Below, piece after piece: positions 10,790-19,934 of a DNA stretch of 64,000 nt. Every line of letters begins with the position of its first letter. Position 1 is the first letter of the stretch. The stretch is from Plasmodiophora brassicae (lineage: Eukaryota; Endomyxa: Phytomyxea; Phytomyxea; Plasmodiophorida). The position numbers were made by a program, and so were the translations under genes. A model generated the notes under the pieces. That model ran no database searches, was not told where the DNA came from, and worked only from the letters and a program-made list of their open reading frames with translations. The DNA lies in assembly GCA_036867785.1 (NCBI GenBank), contig CP145410.1, positions 1,178,001 through 1,242,000 of the forward strand. The letters are read 5' to 3'.

Positions 10790-13083
10790 TTAATCAGCAC
10801 TCCAGGCCGAGGAAGCAGCGTCCGATCGTCCTGATGGCGATTCGCTGATTCGCCTACGGCTCTGCATGGCGGCGCCAATAACTTGTTCAAGCGAGGGTTC
10901 GTCCAATGATGGCACACATGTCGATGTTTGTACACGAACCTCATCTCGTGGCCGTCCCCGCCGGGCCTGCTCCATCCGCACCAGCATCGAGACGGATCCA
11001 GCAAACTCCTCGCTAAAGTCCTTGAAGAGCTTGAAGAGCTTGCTGATGACGTCCGAAAGCTGGGAGACCTTCTCGGAGGCTGCAGACGATACCACTGCCG
11101 GAGAACGCAAGCTTTGCTCATCCCACTCCAGGACAGTCACCCATTCGCAGAGAAGCCGCCGAGCAACCTTAATGCCCTCTTCCCTCTTATATCGTGCATC
11201 AGATGATGTAGGGTCATCTTCATGCGTTCGTCGAGCCATGGCAGCTGCAGAGAGCGCTGCAAACACCTCGTCAACCTTCCTGGTGTCCCACATGCGCCGT
11301 GCATTGTCCTCTTGTTGTTTCTTGTTCGACTGGGCCGCTTGCGATGCTGGAGAGAGTTCAGCGAACATGGATACTGCCGAGTCAAGGGTCAAGCCGAAGT
11401 ACGCAAGTAGACGCATTGCTTCGTCCTCGAGTGACGAGAATCTGGACCGAAGGCTTTCCGCATCTTCCAGTGCCGACTTGAACGAATCGCTCAGGGCATG
11501 GATTGAGTCGCCTTGCGGGAGTTTTGCTGCAATCGCCAGAGAAGCTCCAGACTGACGTTCGAGAGCACTGGTCAAATCGGCAATCTTTTGATGGATTGCC
11601 GCCAGCTCTGCGCGCTTGACGTTCACGAGATGAGGACCAATCTAAAAGGGAACGGTGACCAATGGTCAAAGGAATTTGATAACCGCAACGACAATGCTTG
11701 CATGTACCTGTTGGGGGAATTCCAGGGCTTGCGCCGCATTGCGAGATAACTGTTTCACAAGAAAATCAAGAAGGCTGGTGTGAGGGTTGTTGTTGCTAAG
11801 ATGAAAACATGTGTCAATCCTGCACATGAGCGCAGTGGTCAGCAAAACCGACCATTTCATCGAACGCAGTTTAGCAATAGCGTCCAGGCGGAACCCTTTA
11901 GCGCTACCACGGGCGCTGCCAAGATTCATCTGGTTGCCAATGAAGAGGATGGAACCAAATATACTTCGCAGGGACGTCGACTGCACTAGGAATTTCATCG
12001 CATTTGATAGTAATGCAATCTCCTCATACAGTGAAGATGACTCTTCCTCATACTCCCGAAGCGCCTTTAGAGAACGAAGCCGAGTTTCCCAAAAGGGAAC
12101 GGAGATCAGTCCCTGAACATGGAAATCAGGGACCATTTGTCACAAGTTTCATCACGTCACCTTGATGAACACAACTGGCGCTGTCGCGGTCGCGGTTGTG
12201 ATTTCACATTCAAGGCTGGATACAAATTCGATATCGCTCGGACGAGGTACTGTTTGCAACAGTAACCTCAACGTTGTCAAATCAAGGACCGTCTCATCCA
12301 GATCTCGAAGCGCTAGCACACGCCATCATACGTAAGTTCGGGTGAGCACGCCAAACCAAGACATGATCACACCTCGAATAACGTCGTCAACAGGAGGTAG
12401 CCTACATTCCCCTGTTAGCATTTGACGACCGTGCGGATATACATACTAACTTATGCAACACTATGTCAAGCCGTTGAGAAAATTGTGTGTCCGGTAGTTC
12501 TGCCTTTGCTGGTTGACTGGCAGATGGTGATACGATGGAAGGCCGCTGCCTAACTGATGCCTGTGCCAATGTTAGTCAGCAGGCAATGGCAATGACATAA
12601 GACTCTTACCTTGAGTTTGGGTTTCTTTGAAAAGTTTGCCTCGATGGTTTTCCGAGCGATAGAGACGCTGGAAAGCCGGTTCCAAATCACATTTGAAGAA
12701 GGCGTATCGGTTACCGGCAACTTATTCCAATAAAACGGACGACAGGCGACGGCACCAGGAGGCAACATTGGCCCAACGGATAGCACTCCACCGACGGGAG
12801 GAGGAACAGGAGGAGGCGGAGGAGCCGGCACAGAGGAGGGAGGCGGCGGTGGTGGTGGTGGAGCTGGCGGTGTCGGTGAAATCGTATCAACCTCGTCCGC
12901 AGGAGACGGTGTTACTGCAACTGTCTCCTGATCACTGATCGACACAGGTATTGCTTCTTTCCGGTCTTGCTTTGATACATCTTCTGCTGAGGAATCTCCA
13001 GATCCACGACGGGAGGTCTCTGAAGGCGATCGTTGTGCCGTAGTGATGAATTCTTGGATTTCTGCTCGTGATTCCTCTGTCAT
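10790..13083 (-). CDS. Formin (FH1-FH2 actin nucleator)
   Basis: Exons 13083-12610, 12560-12451, 12401-12373, 12312-12161, 12112-11853, 11795-11708, 11641-10790 give 654 residues. The N-terminus is acidic and short. FH1 is a proline-rich stretch near residues 70-105 (runs of eight and five Pro) that would bind profilin-actin. FH2 starts at RPFYWNKLP, continues through DVIRALRDLDETVLDL and carries the diagnostic IFGSILFIGNQMNLGSARG (post and lasso region). The C-terminus is charged and Ser-rich. No GBD/DID, PDZ or PTEN-like domain is seen, so regulation is unclear. The 29-base third exon is supported by the restored VLHKLPPVDDVIRALRDL reading. It nucleates and elongates unbranched actin filaments in the cytoplasm. 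Confidence 0.9.
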
Positions 13084-13261
13084 AAACTCAGAAATGCATT
13101 TCCTATGCGTCGGTACAGGCTGCAGACGTCGCTAAGCAATGGAACGTTGAGTACAGCGTAGCTTCCTAAACCTTGGTTGGCGATTTAAGTCGTGTCATAA
13201 AGGTTGGCTGAGCTCCGAAAGGATATGTAGGCTCCCGTTTCCTCCTCTGTGGACCATTAGA

Positions 13262-15098
13262 TTACGCACAGAGCGGGTTAACGCGTCGCAAACAAACTTC
13301 TTCTTCGTAGTCTTTTGAAATCCCGAACTTGTCAGCTTCCGTTCGTGTGAAAATTGTCAGCTGCACAACATTATCGGACGTGTTCCCGATCAATTCCCCC
13401 ATCGTTGTAGAATCATCGAACGGAAAACAGGTTTGCCCGCTGAAGTGCACAATCAGTATGGGGGAGCACATATCAACACATGGTCTCGCAACAGCCACAC
13501 CGATATCGAATGATTAACGAGCTGGGATCTAGCGAAAGGTGCTCAGCAACGTTTTCTCTAATTTCGCCAATATCTAGCGAGGCTGGAATGGAGGAAAAGG
13601 CAACCTCGAAAACGTCTGCTCCAATCGGGACCAGAACGACCACCTGATACGTCATCGAAAACGACTATTCGAACTTGAGAACACACCGCCTGTGCACCGT
13701 TGTCGATGTTGCTTACCGAATTGGCAGATGCTGTCTCACGCTCTTCTGACGTGAGCGTAGCTGCCTTAACGGTCATCTGATTGATAACCTCTTCAAACGC
13801 CATCACGCTTTCAAGGAACTCGTCAGATGGCTCCTGGTTCAACGCGATCATTTCGTTAAGACGGTTGATTTGAACGAGCAAGATCTCGTATAGGCGTTCG
13901 CTCTCAGGTAGCTCCATCCCTATCATCGTCTTAATCTACTTGGAATGGTCAGAAGACATATTTCAAACCGCATTAGTATCCGGCTACCTGCTGCTTGAGG
14001 ACTCCGAGCCTCTCGGAGGTCGCCGCCGTTGCAGTTGAGTCGTGCGTCGCCGGATCTGCAACGAGGATTGGCCGAGGCTGGCGCGGTTCACAAGCCATGG
14101 CGTGCGTCTCCACGTCTTCGACGGGAACCTTCGTGCCACAGTTCTGGCATCGTGCAACGACCGGTGTTACCGACATCGACAGAGCGCTGTCATCGCCGCT
14201 GTTCATACTGAGACGCCCCGCCACGTCAGTCCCTTCATGTAAGAGCGGCTCAAGAAATCTGAGAATTCCCACCGTCACGTCGGCCCCGTCAACGACCCGA
14301 TTGGAAAATGATGTCACAGGCAGGCACAGCTATAGATCTGTTAGTTATTTTGGCGTTATATAACGGGCGTTATATAACGCGTTATATAACGTTATGTCAC
14401 AGAGGCGTTATATAACGCGTTATATTCCATTTATAATGAATAACAGTGTACCGGTCATGTTTCACACCCATCCTGATTCTACGACCACTTCCTCGGTATC
14501 AGAGTCGCTGTAGATCGATCGGTCGAGTTAGACCGTCCTAAGGATCCTCCAACGGCCGTATGAGTAGCGGCGTTCCTGGGAGTATTCGTAGCCGTGGCAG
14601 TTGACGATGTTGCCCCACCCGCTCGTAGGATCCCAATCGTTCGTGGAAGCCGAGTGCAGACACGCTGGTGAGACTGCAACCGAGTCAGATTCGCCGCCAC
14701 CGAGGCACTACAGTATTTGCAGGTAACCCGTTGGACTTTGCCAGAGCTATCGCAAGGTTCCGAGAAGTCATTCCACACTGCAGACTTACGCTTCCCCATC
14801 GTCGAGAATTGTGCTTCGAGATGTCAATGCGAGCCCGACGGATTTCCACGGCCACTCCGCGCAGTCCGGGCTGTCCGGGGGGCGGGGCGGTCTCCAAGAG
14901 TCTCCAAAAAGGGCGTTATATAACCGTTATATAACCGTTATATAACGTTACATAACGTTATATAACGCCCACCCTCCCGCCAAGCGTTATATAACAGATC
15001 TATAGGCACAGCTCGACATGTGGACAGCCAAAGAACGTCAACGGCAATATCTGCTGATGGCTTTTGCGTTCCGATTTTCCGGAACAAAAATAGGTCAT
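13262..15098 (-). CDS. Zinc-finger / helical / ubiquitin-like protein, 5' exon interrupted by a transposon
   Basis: Downstream exons 14317(or earlier)-13988, 13935-13717, 13643-13501 and 13439-13262 are in phase. Order of parts: a Cys2-His-Cys finger (CQNCGTKVPVEDVETHAMAC), a helical segment starting IKTMIGMELPESERL, then a beta-grasp ubiquitin-like domain with DIGEIRENVAEHLSLDP and DDSTTMGELI, ending LCA. The open frame upstream of the finger has no ATG because a 672-base element lies inside it. Ignoring the insert, an ATG at 15098 reads straight into the finger exon. The product may still be made if the element is spliced out (donor GTCGAG at 15018-15013, acceptor at the element end). Function unknown; ubiquitin-linked sorting or shuttling is a guess. 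Confidence 0.6.
14322..14331. repeat. Target-site duplication, left copy
   Basis: AGGCACAGCT directly abuts the left end of the element and equals 15004-15013. Confidence 0.9.
14355..14427. repeat. Left subterminal array of GTTATATAAC
   Basis: Exact copies at 14355-14364, 14369-14378, 14381-14390 and 14407-14416, plus decayed partial copies after 14391 and 14418. Each unit is its own reverse complement, as expected of a site bound by a dimeric protein. Confidence 0.9.
14479..14799 (-). CDS. BED-type zinc-finger protein encoded by the element
   Basis: An intronless 106-residue frame from ATG at 14799. Residues 6-50 follow the BED pattern: SAVWNDF with the conserved aromatics, then CKYC (Cx2C), an N-x-x-R-L-x-x-H core and a closing Cys (LQSHQRVC). 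Basic MGKRK precedes it. The rest is Thr/Ala/Ser-rich and looks disordered. BED fingers bind DNA in transposases and chromatin-boundary proteins. No hAT dimerisation domain, DDE/RNase H fold or other catalytic segment follows. The likely targets are the flanking GTTATATAAC arrays, which is inference from their position. It could be an accessory DNA-binding protein or a repressor of related elements. Confidence 0.75.
   Translation of the reverse strand: MGKRKSAVWNDFSEPCDSSGKVQRVTCKYCSASVAANLTRLQSHQRVCTRLPRTIGILRAGGATSSTATATNTPRNAATHTAVGGSLGRSNSTDRSTATLIPRKWS
14915..14994. repeat. Right subterminal array of GTTATATAAC
   Basis: Exact copies at 14915-14924, 14926-14935, 14937-14946, 14957-14966 and 14985-14994, and one variant (GTTACATAAC) at 14947-14956. 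The array mirrors the left end of the element. Confidence 0.9.
15004..15013. repeat. Target-site duplication, right copy
   Basis: AGGCACAGCT directly abuts the right end of the element and equals 14322-14331. Confidence 0.9.
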
Positions 15099-15120
15099 CC
15101 AAACGTCTGGACCCGCTTTA

Positions 15121-17143
15121 CTACTCCGATTCCAGCCAGTGCTTGTTCATAACACGCACGATGAACTGGGCCTGAGGCGTGTCTGTGTTGTTCTTCAGCA
15201 TGTTGATGATTTCGGACAGCACAGATCGTTTCTCTTTCCCGGCGGCGACCATCTGCAGAACGCCACAACAGGCGCCGCGCTTGCCTTCCCAGTACTCAGG
15301 AATTGGGTCGAGTCGCCAAAGAACATCGAAGGCTTTGGCAGCGTAATAGAACGCTCCTACGCGATAGCAGTCGTTGGCGATAAGGAGTAGCAGGTTGAAC
15401 GAATCCGTGCTGGTCTCCATGTCCAGGTACATGTCCCATGCCTGGCGAGCCTGACCAAGGAAGATGTGGACCCGAGCAGACCATGCAATAAACTCATACT
15501 GCTTGTGTCGCGCCTGAGATTCGATATTAGCCCCGACCCAATTCTGTCTCCAGTTACTGTACCAGGTTCTGGATACTTGCAAACGCTTGCCCTGCCTCCG
15601 CAAAGCGACCAACATTGGCAAGGGCGACGCCATAATTCCAGTGGAACCTATAAATATACGGTTACGTCGACCGAACGTACTCCTATACACTGGGGTACCT
15701 GTCATCGTTAACGGAATACGCCTGGATACTAGACAGGTAAATGAGAACGTCTTCGAATTGCTGCAGGAGGAAGAAGCAGGATGCCATTGCTTGTCTTCCA
15801 GGGATGGTGTCGCATTCAGAAGAAGATGACCCAATTAACTGGAAATACTGCTGAGCAAGGTGTAAATCCTCGGTGGATTGGTTTGCCTGCCCATAGGCAG
15901 CGTGGGTAACGCCTTTGAGAATATACCTTAAAATACACGAATAAGAACGCAATGGTGCAGTGAAATCCAAGGGCTACTCTTGAGGCGTTTGGGGCGGTAC
16001 GTCTTTCATCAGCTTGTACGCCTCCTTTAGATCGCCAACTTTCAGGTAATGAATGCACAGGTTGAGGCGGGCCTCCGGGACGATATCTACTAGAGGCGGC
16101 AGCACCTTCAAGGCGTTCTCCCCGTTACGGAACACGACTAAATTGTGGTTGATGAGGGTGTCGGCATTGGTCATCGATCCCGTTGTTGTTTTGAGTTGCG
16201 ACTTCTCGATGTACGCTTGAAGCTGTTGCTCGGCAGCTTTCCCGTCGTACAATTTGAAGTGGCAACAGGCTTTCAAACTGAGCGCGATCGCTGAATCCGG
16301 ATTGACAGCCAAGTACGGGTTCAGGATCTCGAGGGCAACCTGGGGTAGTTCCAGGCATCAGACAGCGTCGGGCATGGCAAGCGCACCGTGTGACTTACGT
16401 CATAGTAATCGAGTTTGTAATAGCAGACTGCTATGTACACTTGCAAGGCAAGATATTCGCGATGCTCAAGTAGGAGTCGTTTGTAGATTTCAGTCGCCTC
16501 CTGAAAGTGGCTCCGTAGAAAGTGAATCGCTGCCAGCCCCAGCTGGTCCTCCACCGAATCTTCGAACAGGGTAATGTCATATGTTGATCGCCGAGCGGGA
16601 ACACATGGGGAGCGATACCTGTGAGCTTTACGAGATATTTCGCCAACATCTCTTCGTTCCCCAACCGATGAGCGCAATGAAACATAATCCGATTCTTCAG
16701 GCCACATTCAGGACCGGCCTGCGCTTCTTCGATGGCGCGGCTGAAGCTGCTAAGAAAAAATAGGCAGGCTGCAGCATGTAAATGAAGAGCTGGATCGTCC
16801 TTGCCCGATTTCATGATCGAATCCATTACTTGCAACGACTAACGCGAAGCACAACGACTCCTTCAACCAACCGCCGGCATTCAACAATCGCGCGCAGCAC
16901 CTTCGCGAAATCATGCTGATGGAAGTACGTGTACGCTAGCCATGCCCGCTTATCGTGCTCGCTTTGGATCCCGGGCTCGCTGGAGCCCGACTGCATCAGG
17001 AACTCCAGCAGGGCACTCGCCCCAGCGAAATCCCGGGACTGCAGGAACGAATCCAGCGTTGGCCGCTTCTCCCGCTGCTTCGTCCCTGCATCGCCGGACC
17101 TGCCGCCCAGCGGTGACGTCGGCTTGGCCCGCCCTAGCAGCAT
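15121..17143 (-). CDS. IFT56: Intraflagellar transport protein IFT56 (TTC26/DYF13)
   Basis: Exons 17143-16901, 16838-16619, 16559-16399, 16339-15978, 15926-15699, 15647-15563 and 15513-15121 give 563 residues, close to the family's 550. It opens with the family's MLL-RAKP and keeps [92 protein letters not shown] and [10 protein letters not shown] in order. These are tetratricopeptide helices of the IFT-B peripheral subunit that brings selected motility cargo into cilia. Its presence shows that the organism builds a flagellum at some stage. The stop at 15121 lies 23 bases from the proposed start of the next minus-strand gene. Confidence 0.95.
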
Positions 17144-17340
17144 CGCAAGTCGTCACCGCTACAGCTCTGTGACCCTGCACGGGTTCGCCGTCATACGAGA
17201 GACAGGCTGCGCCTGCAGCTGCAGCCGTCGCGGCAATCGCTGCATGAGCCTCAAACAAGCCTGCAACGGAGACTGGATCAAAACGTGTTCGTGACGGGCC
17301 ATGTGGCCCGCGAGCAATCATTGCGCTGGCGGCCGGGCGC

Positions 17341-18716
17341 ATGCCGCTCGGGCATGGAGACGTATCGGCGCTGTTCGTGTACGCGGCCGACCATCTGTCC
17401 CGTCTGCAGATCATCCTGCCATCCGGTCAGCTTGGGCTGGGGCCGGCGAAGTACGGGTTCCTGGTGGGAGGCGGCCTGATGTGCTCCAGTGTGGCCAGCG
17501 CTGTGGGGACCACCGCCGTTGCTCGGCGTCCGCGACGTCGAATGATGGTGATCGCCGCCATTTCGACGCTATCGCCCATCGCGCTGGCTGTCGGTGCAGC
17601 GTCTGCCGGTCCGCATCTTGCCTTCCTCGTGTCGTTCTGGTGTCTCGCCGCTGTTGCCACCGCTGGGTTGCGGGTGGTGTACACTCAGCTCGTCCAAGCG
17701 TATTCCCGAGATGATGACGGTCTTGAATTTCCATTCACGTGCCGATCTCTCTGCTGTTCTATCGCCGAGCTTGTGTCCGTTCTTTGTTTGGCTTTCGCCA
17801 TTGCTATTGGGTCGACCGCGCCAATCGTCTCCGTAGTGGTGGCCTTAGCATTAGCTGGAATCGCCATCGGTGCTTCGCGCCATCTTCCGATACCAAATCA
17901 GTCGATCATCCAGGTCGATACGCTTGACGATGGCTATTTCGAGTTCGATAACACCGCTGCGTTCGTGTCCCCGGCAACGATCCCGCGCGACGTTGCCATC
18001 GTGTGGCGAACGCCAGCTTTCCTGTCTCTCGTTGTCATGTCCGTCGTGTCGACGACGATCCTGGAGGCAGTTCGCTATTGGTTGCCCATGTTTCTTGCCA
18101 ACGTGGGTGCTGTGTCGCCGCCCGTCGGCGCGCTTGCGTTTACTGTTATCCCAGTGGGATCAATCGGCGCATCTGCTCTTCTGGACCGGTTCACGCCCAC
18201 AAGTGAAACGCATCCCAATGCGTTTCTCCTTCTCAGTGCAATCCAGCTTGTTGCAGGCGTGATGCTGTTCGGCTTATCGTCGACAAAATCATCGGTAAGT
18301 GAACGTTTCGAAACAGTTTGACGAGATCATAGTAAATGGGGCACGTTGTTCAGGTCCCTTTGTCTCTGGTGGCAATCCTGGTTGGCCCCATTGTCGCTGC
18401 CGCTTCGGCATCGTACGCAATCCTAACTGACCTTGTTCAACATCGGGCAAGCACGTTGGACCCTCGCCTAGCTCGCCAGATCCAGGCGATTGTTCTGGGT
18501 GCAGGCGCTCTGGTTGCATCCATGACGTGCGTAATGATGGGTCAGCTGGCACAGCATGCCAGCTGGAGTGCGGCACTAGCGTTACTCTTGCTTGTGATCA
18601 CGGCTGGCTCGGTGGCCATCTTCAGCCAGGAACGCGGCATGCTCCGACCCCAGCCATGCCAGCGCGCAAACGACGCTCAATCAGAGTTGCTATGTGACCG
18701 AGAGCTGCCCCGATAA
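17341..18716 (+). CDS. Major facilitator superfamily transporter
   Basis: Exons 17341-18294 and 18354-18716 (intron with GTAAGT donor and TTTGACG branch) give 438 residues. About 11 or 12 hydrophobic segments are visible. The N-terminus resembles spinster/sugar-phosphate MFS proteins: YAADHLSRLQIILPS, a loop, then KYGFLVGGGLM as TM2. A charged loop with DDGYFEFDN divides the two halves. Substrate cannot be told. The frame stays open upstream of ATG 17341 without another ATG, so a short extra N-terminal exon is possible, but only 197 bases separate it from the divergent IFT56 start. Confidence 0.75.
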
Positions 18717-18797
18717 TATATATCTCAGATGTTCTATCCAATTCATGGTTAACGATACCGCAGGGCTCCAAGCTTAACTCGAAATGGGTGTATTCTA

Positions 18798-19724
18798 TCA
18801 CGTGCAAATTGTCGGCGACCTCTTGCACAGAGTCTTGACGACGTCGTACAGCTCAGCGACACCCGATTCGACGCATGGATTGTGCTCTTCGATCTTGGCG
18901 ATCAGCGTGTGTGACAGCAGCGCTTCTTCAGCGGGAGAAAGATGTGTGAACTCGCTCGCATGCGCCAAGATGTTCATCCCAAGGAGAGCCGTCATCGACG
19001 ATACCGCATCATCGTGAGTATGCAGACGTTCGCACAAGATGGGAATAATGTCGACCAACGCGGAACGCAGTGACGCCACGCCGGTGCTCGACTGGGAGAT
19101 GACAAGAAGACAGCGGAGGGCTTCGGCATGGACTTCATAGATCGGAGACGCAGCCATGGACAACAGCTTCTTCACAAGCGCTTCGGACACTTCGATCCCA
19201 TCGAGCATGGGACTATCAAGCACCGGTTTGCGAAGTGCATCCGAGTCACTGGACCCATCATGCGAAGCATCCAGATCCAGCGTCGGGACACAGGAAGACG
19301 ATGACAGCGACGACGGGGACGACGCGAACTTCAACTCGGGATCCGCGTCGCGAATCGCGTTAACTATGGACGAGGCAAATTCGCGAAACGTGGTCCTGTC
19401 GCCGGTGCGACGCTGGAACTCGACCAGGATCCAGTTCGATTCCGCAACGAAAACGTGCACAATCATGAACAGGTTCGGCGCATGAATCCAGACGCGCCAT
19501 TTCGAATTATCGATACGAATGTCGACGTCATGCGCTCCCGCAAGGGCCTGCTGTACGACAGACAGGACCTGCTGGCCGGGCAGCGTCGTGAAGCACGCCC
19601 ACGTCTTCTCATAGAACGCAGGGACGGGTGGCGGGCGATGGTCGATCGGGCAAGCGGGCGAATAGCTGCAGTACAGGCTCGCCGGGAAGCCCGATACGCT
19701 CGACGTCATGGTGCGAGACACCAT
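18798..19724 (-). CDS. KA1-like plus armadillo-like helical protein
   Basis: A single frame of 308 residues from ATG 19724 (19709 is an alternative). The first 120 residues contain a mixed beta-alpha segment, WRVWIHAP...WILVEFQRRTGD, then TFREFASSIVNAI, which resembles the kinase-associated KA1 fold that binds acidic phospholipids. A Ser/Asp-rich linker follows, then about 130 residues of paired helices like one or two armadillo units (HAEALRCLLVISQSSTGVAS, AVSSMTALLGMNILAHASEF). No kinase domain is attached. Membrane-associated regulation is a guess. The 210 bases between this start and the NOP14 stop show nothing. Confidence 0.6.
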   Translation of the reverse strand: MVSRTMTSSVSGFPASLYCSYSPACPIDHRPPPVPAFYEKTWACFTTLPGQQVLSVVQQALAGAHDVDIRIDNSKWRVWIHAPNLFMIVHVFVAESNWILVEFQRRTGDRTTFREFASSIVNAIRDADPELKFASSPSSLSSSSCVPTLDLDASHDGSSDSDALRKPVLDSPMLDGIEVSEALVKKLLSMAASPIYEVHAEALRCLLVISQSSTGVASLRSALVDIIPILCERLHTHDDAVSSMTALLGMNILAHASEFTHLSPAEEALLSHTLIAKIEEHNPCVESGVAELYDVVKTLCKRSPTICT

Positions 19725-19934
19725 CACAACGATCGCCACATCAGCGACATCGCGGATTTACAACTGGCGCGCACAACACTCGTCGTCGCCCCGAGTCAAC
19801 TCACTCGGCGATGAATTTTGCGTCCGGCTGACTCCGTCAGAGGCCGCAGCCACAGTGCGTCACGCGTGACGGGGCCACTGCCGATGCCGGTCCATCGCAC
19901 CAAGAATAGAGCTGGACAAACAACTGAGGGCGGT

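Larger units (their letters stand above)
14332..15003 (-). mobile_element. 672-base DNA transposon-like element with BED-finger ORF and GTTATATAAC arrays
   Basis: The left end ATAGATCTGTTA is the perfect inverse of the right end TAACAGATCTAT. The element is flanked by an exact 10-base duplication, AGGCACAGCT. Both subterminal regions hold arrays of the palindrome GTTATATAAC. One ORF (14479-14799, minus) encodes a BED-type zinc finger. There is no room for a full transposase catalytic domain, so it must move with help from elsewhere or be a cut-down derivative. A 9-11 base duplication is typical of Mutator-like elements, whereas BED fingers are best known from hAT elements (8-base duplication), so the superfamily is open. 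Perfect ends and duplication suggest recent insertion. Confidence 0.85.

Noticed and set aside
14344-14430. GTTATATAAC cluster as a TATA-box promoter array
   Set aside because: The same palindrome mirrors at the other end of the element just inside inverted repeats, so it belongs to the transposon rather than to a host promoter.
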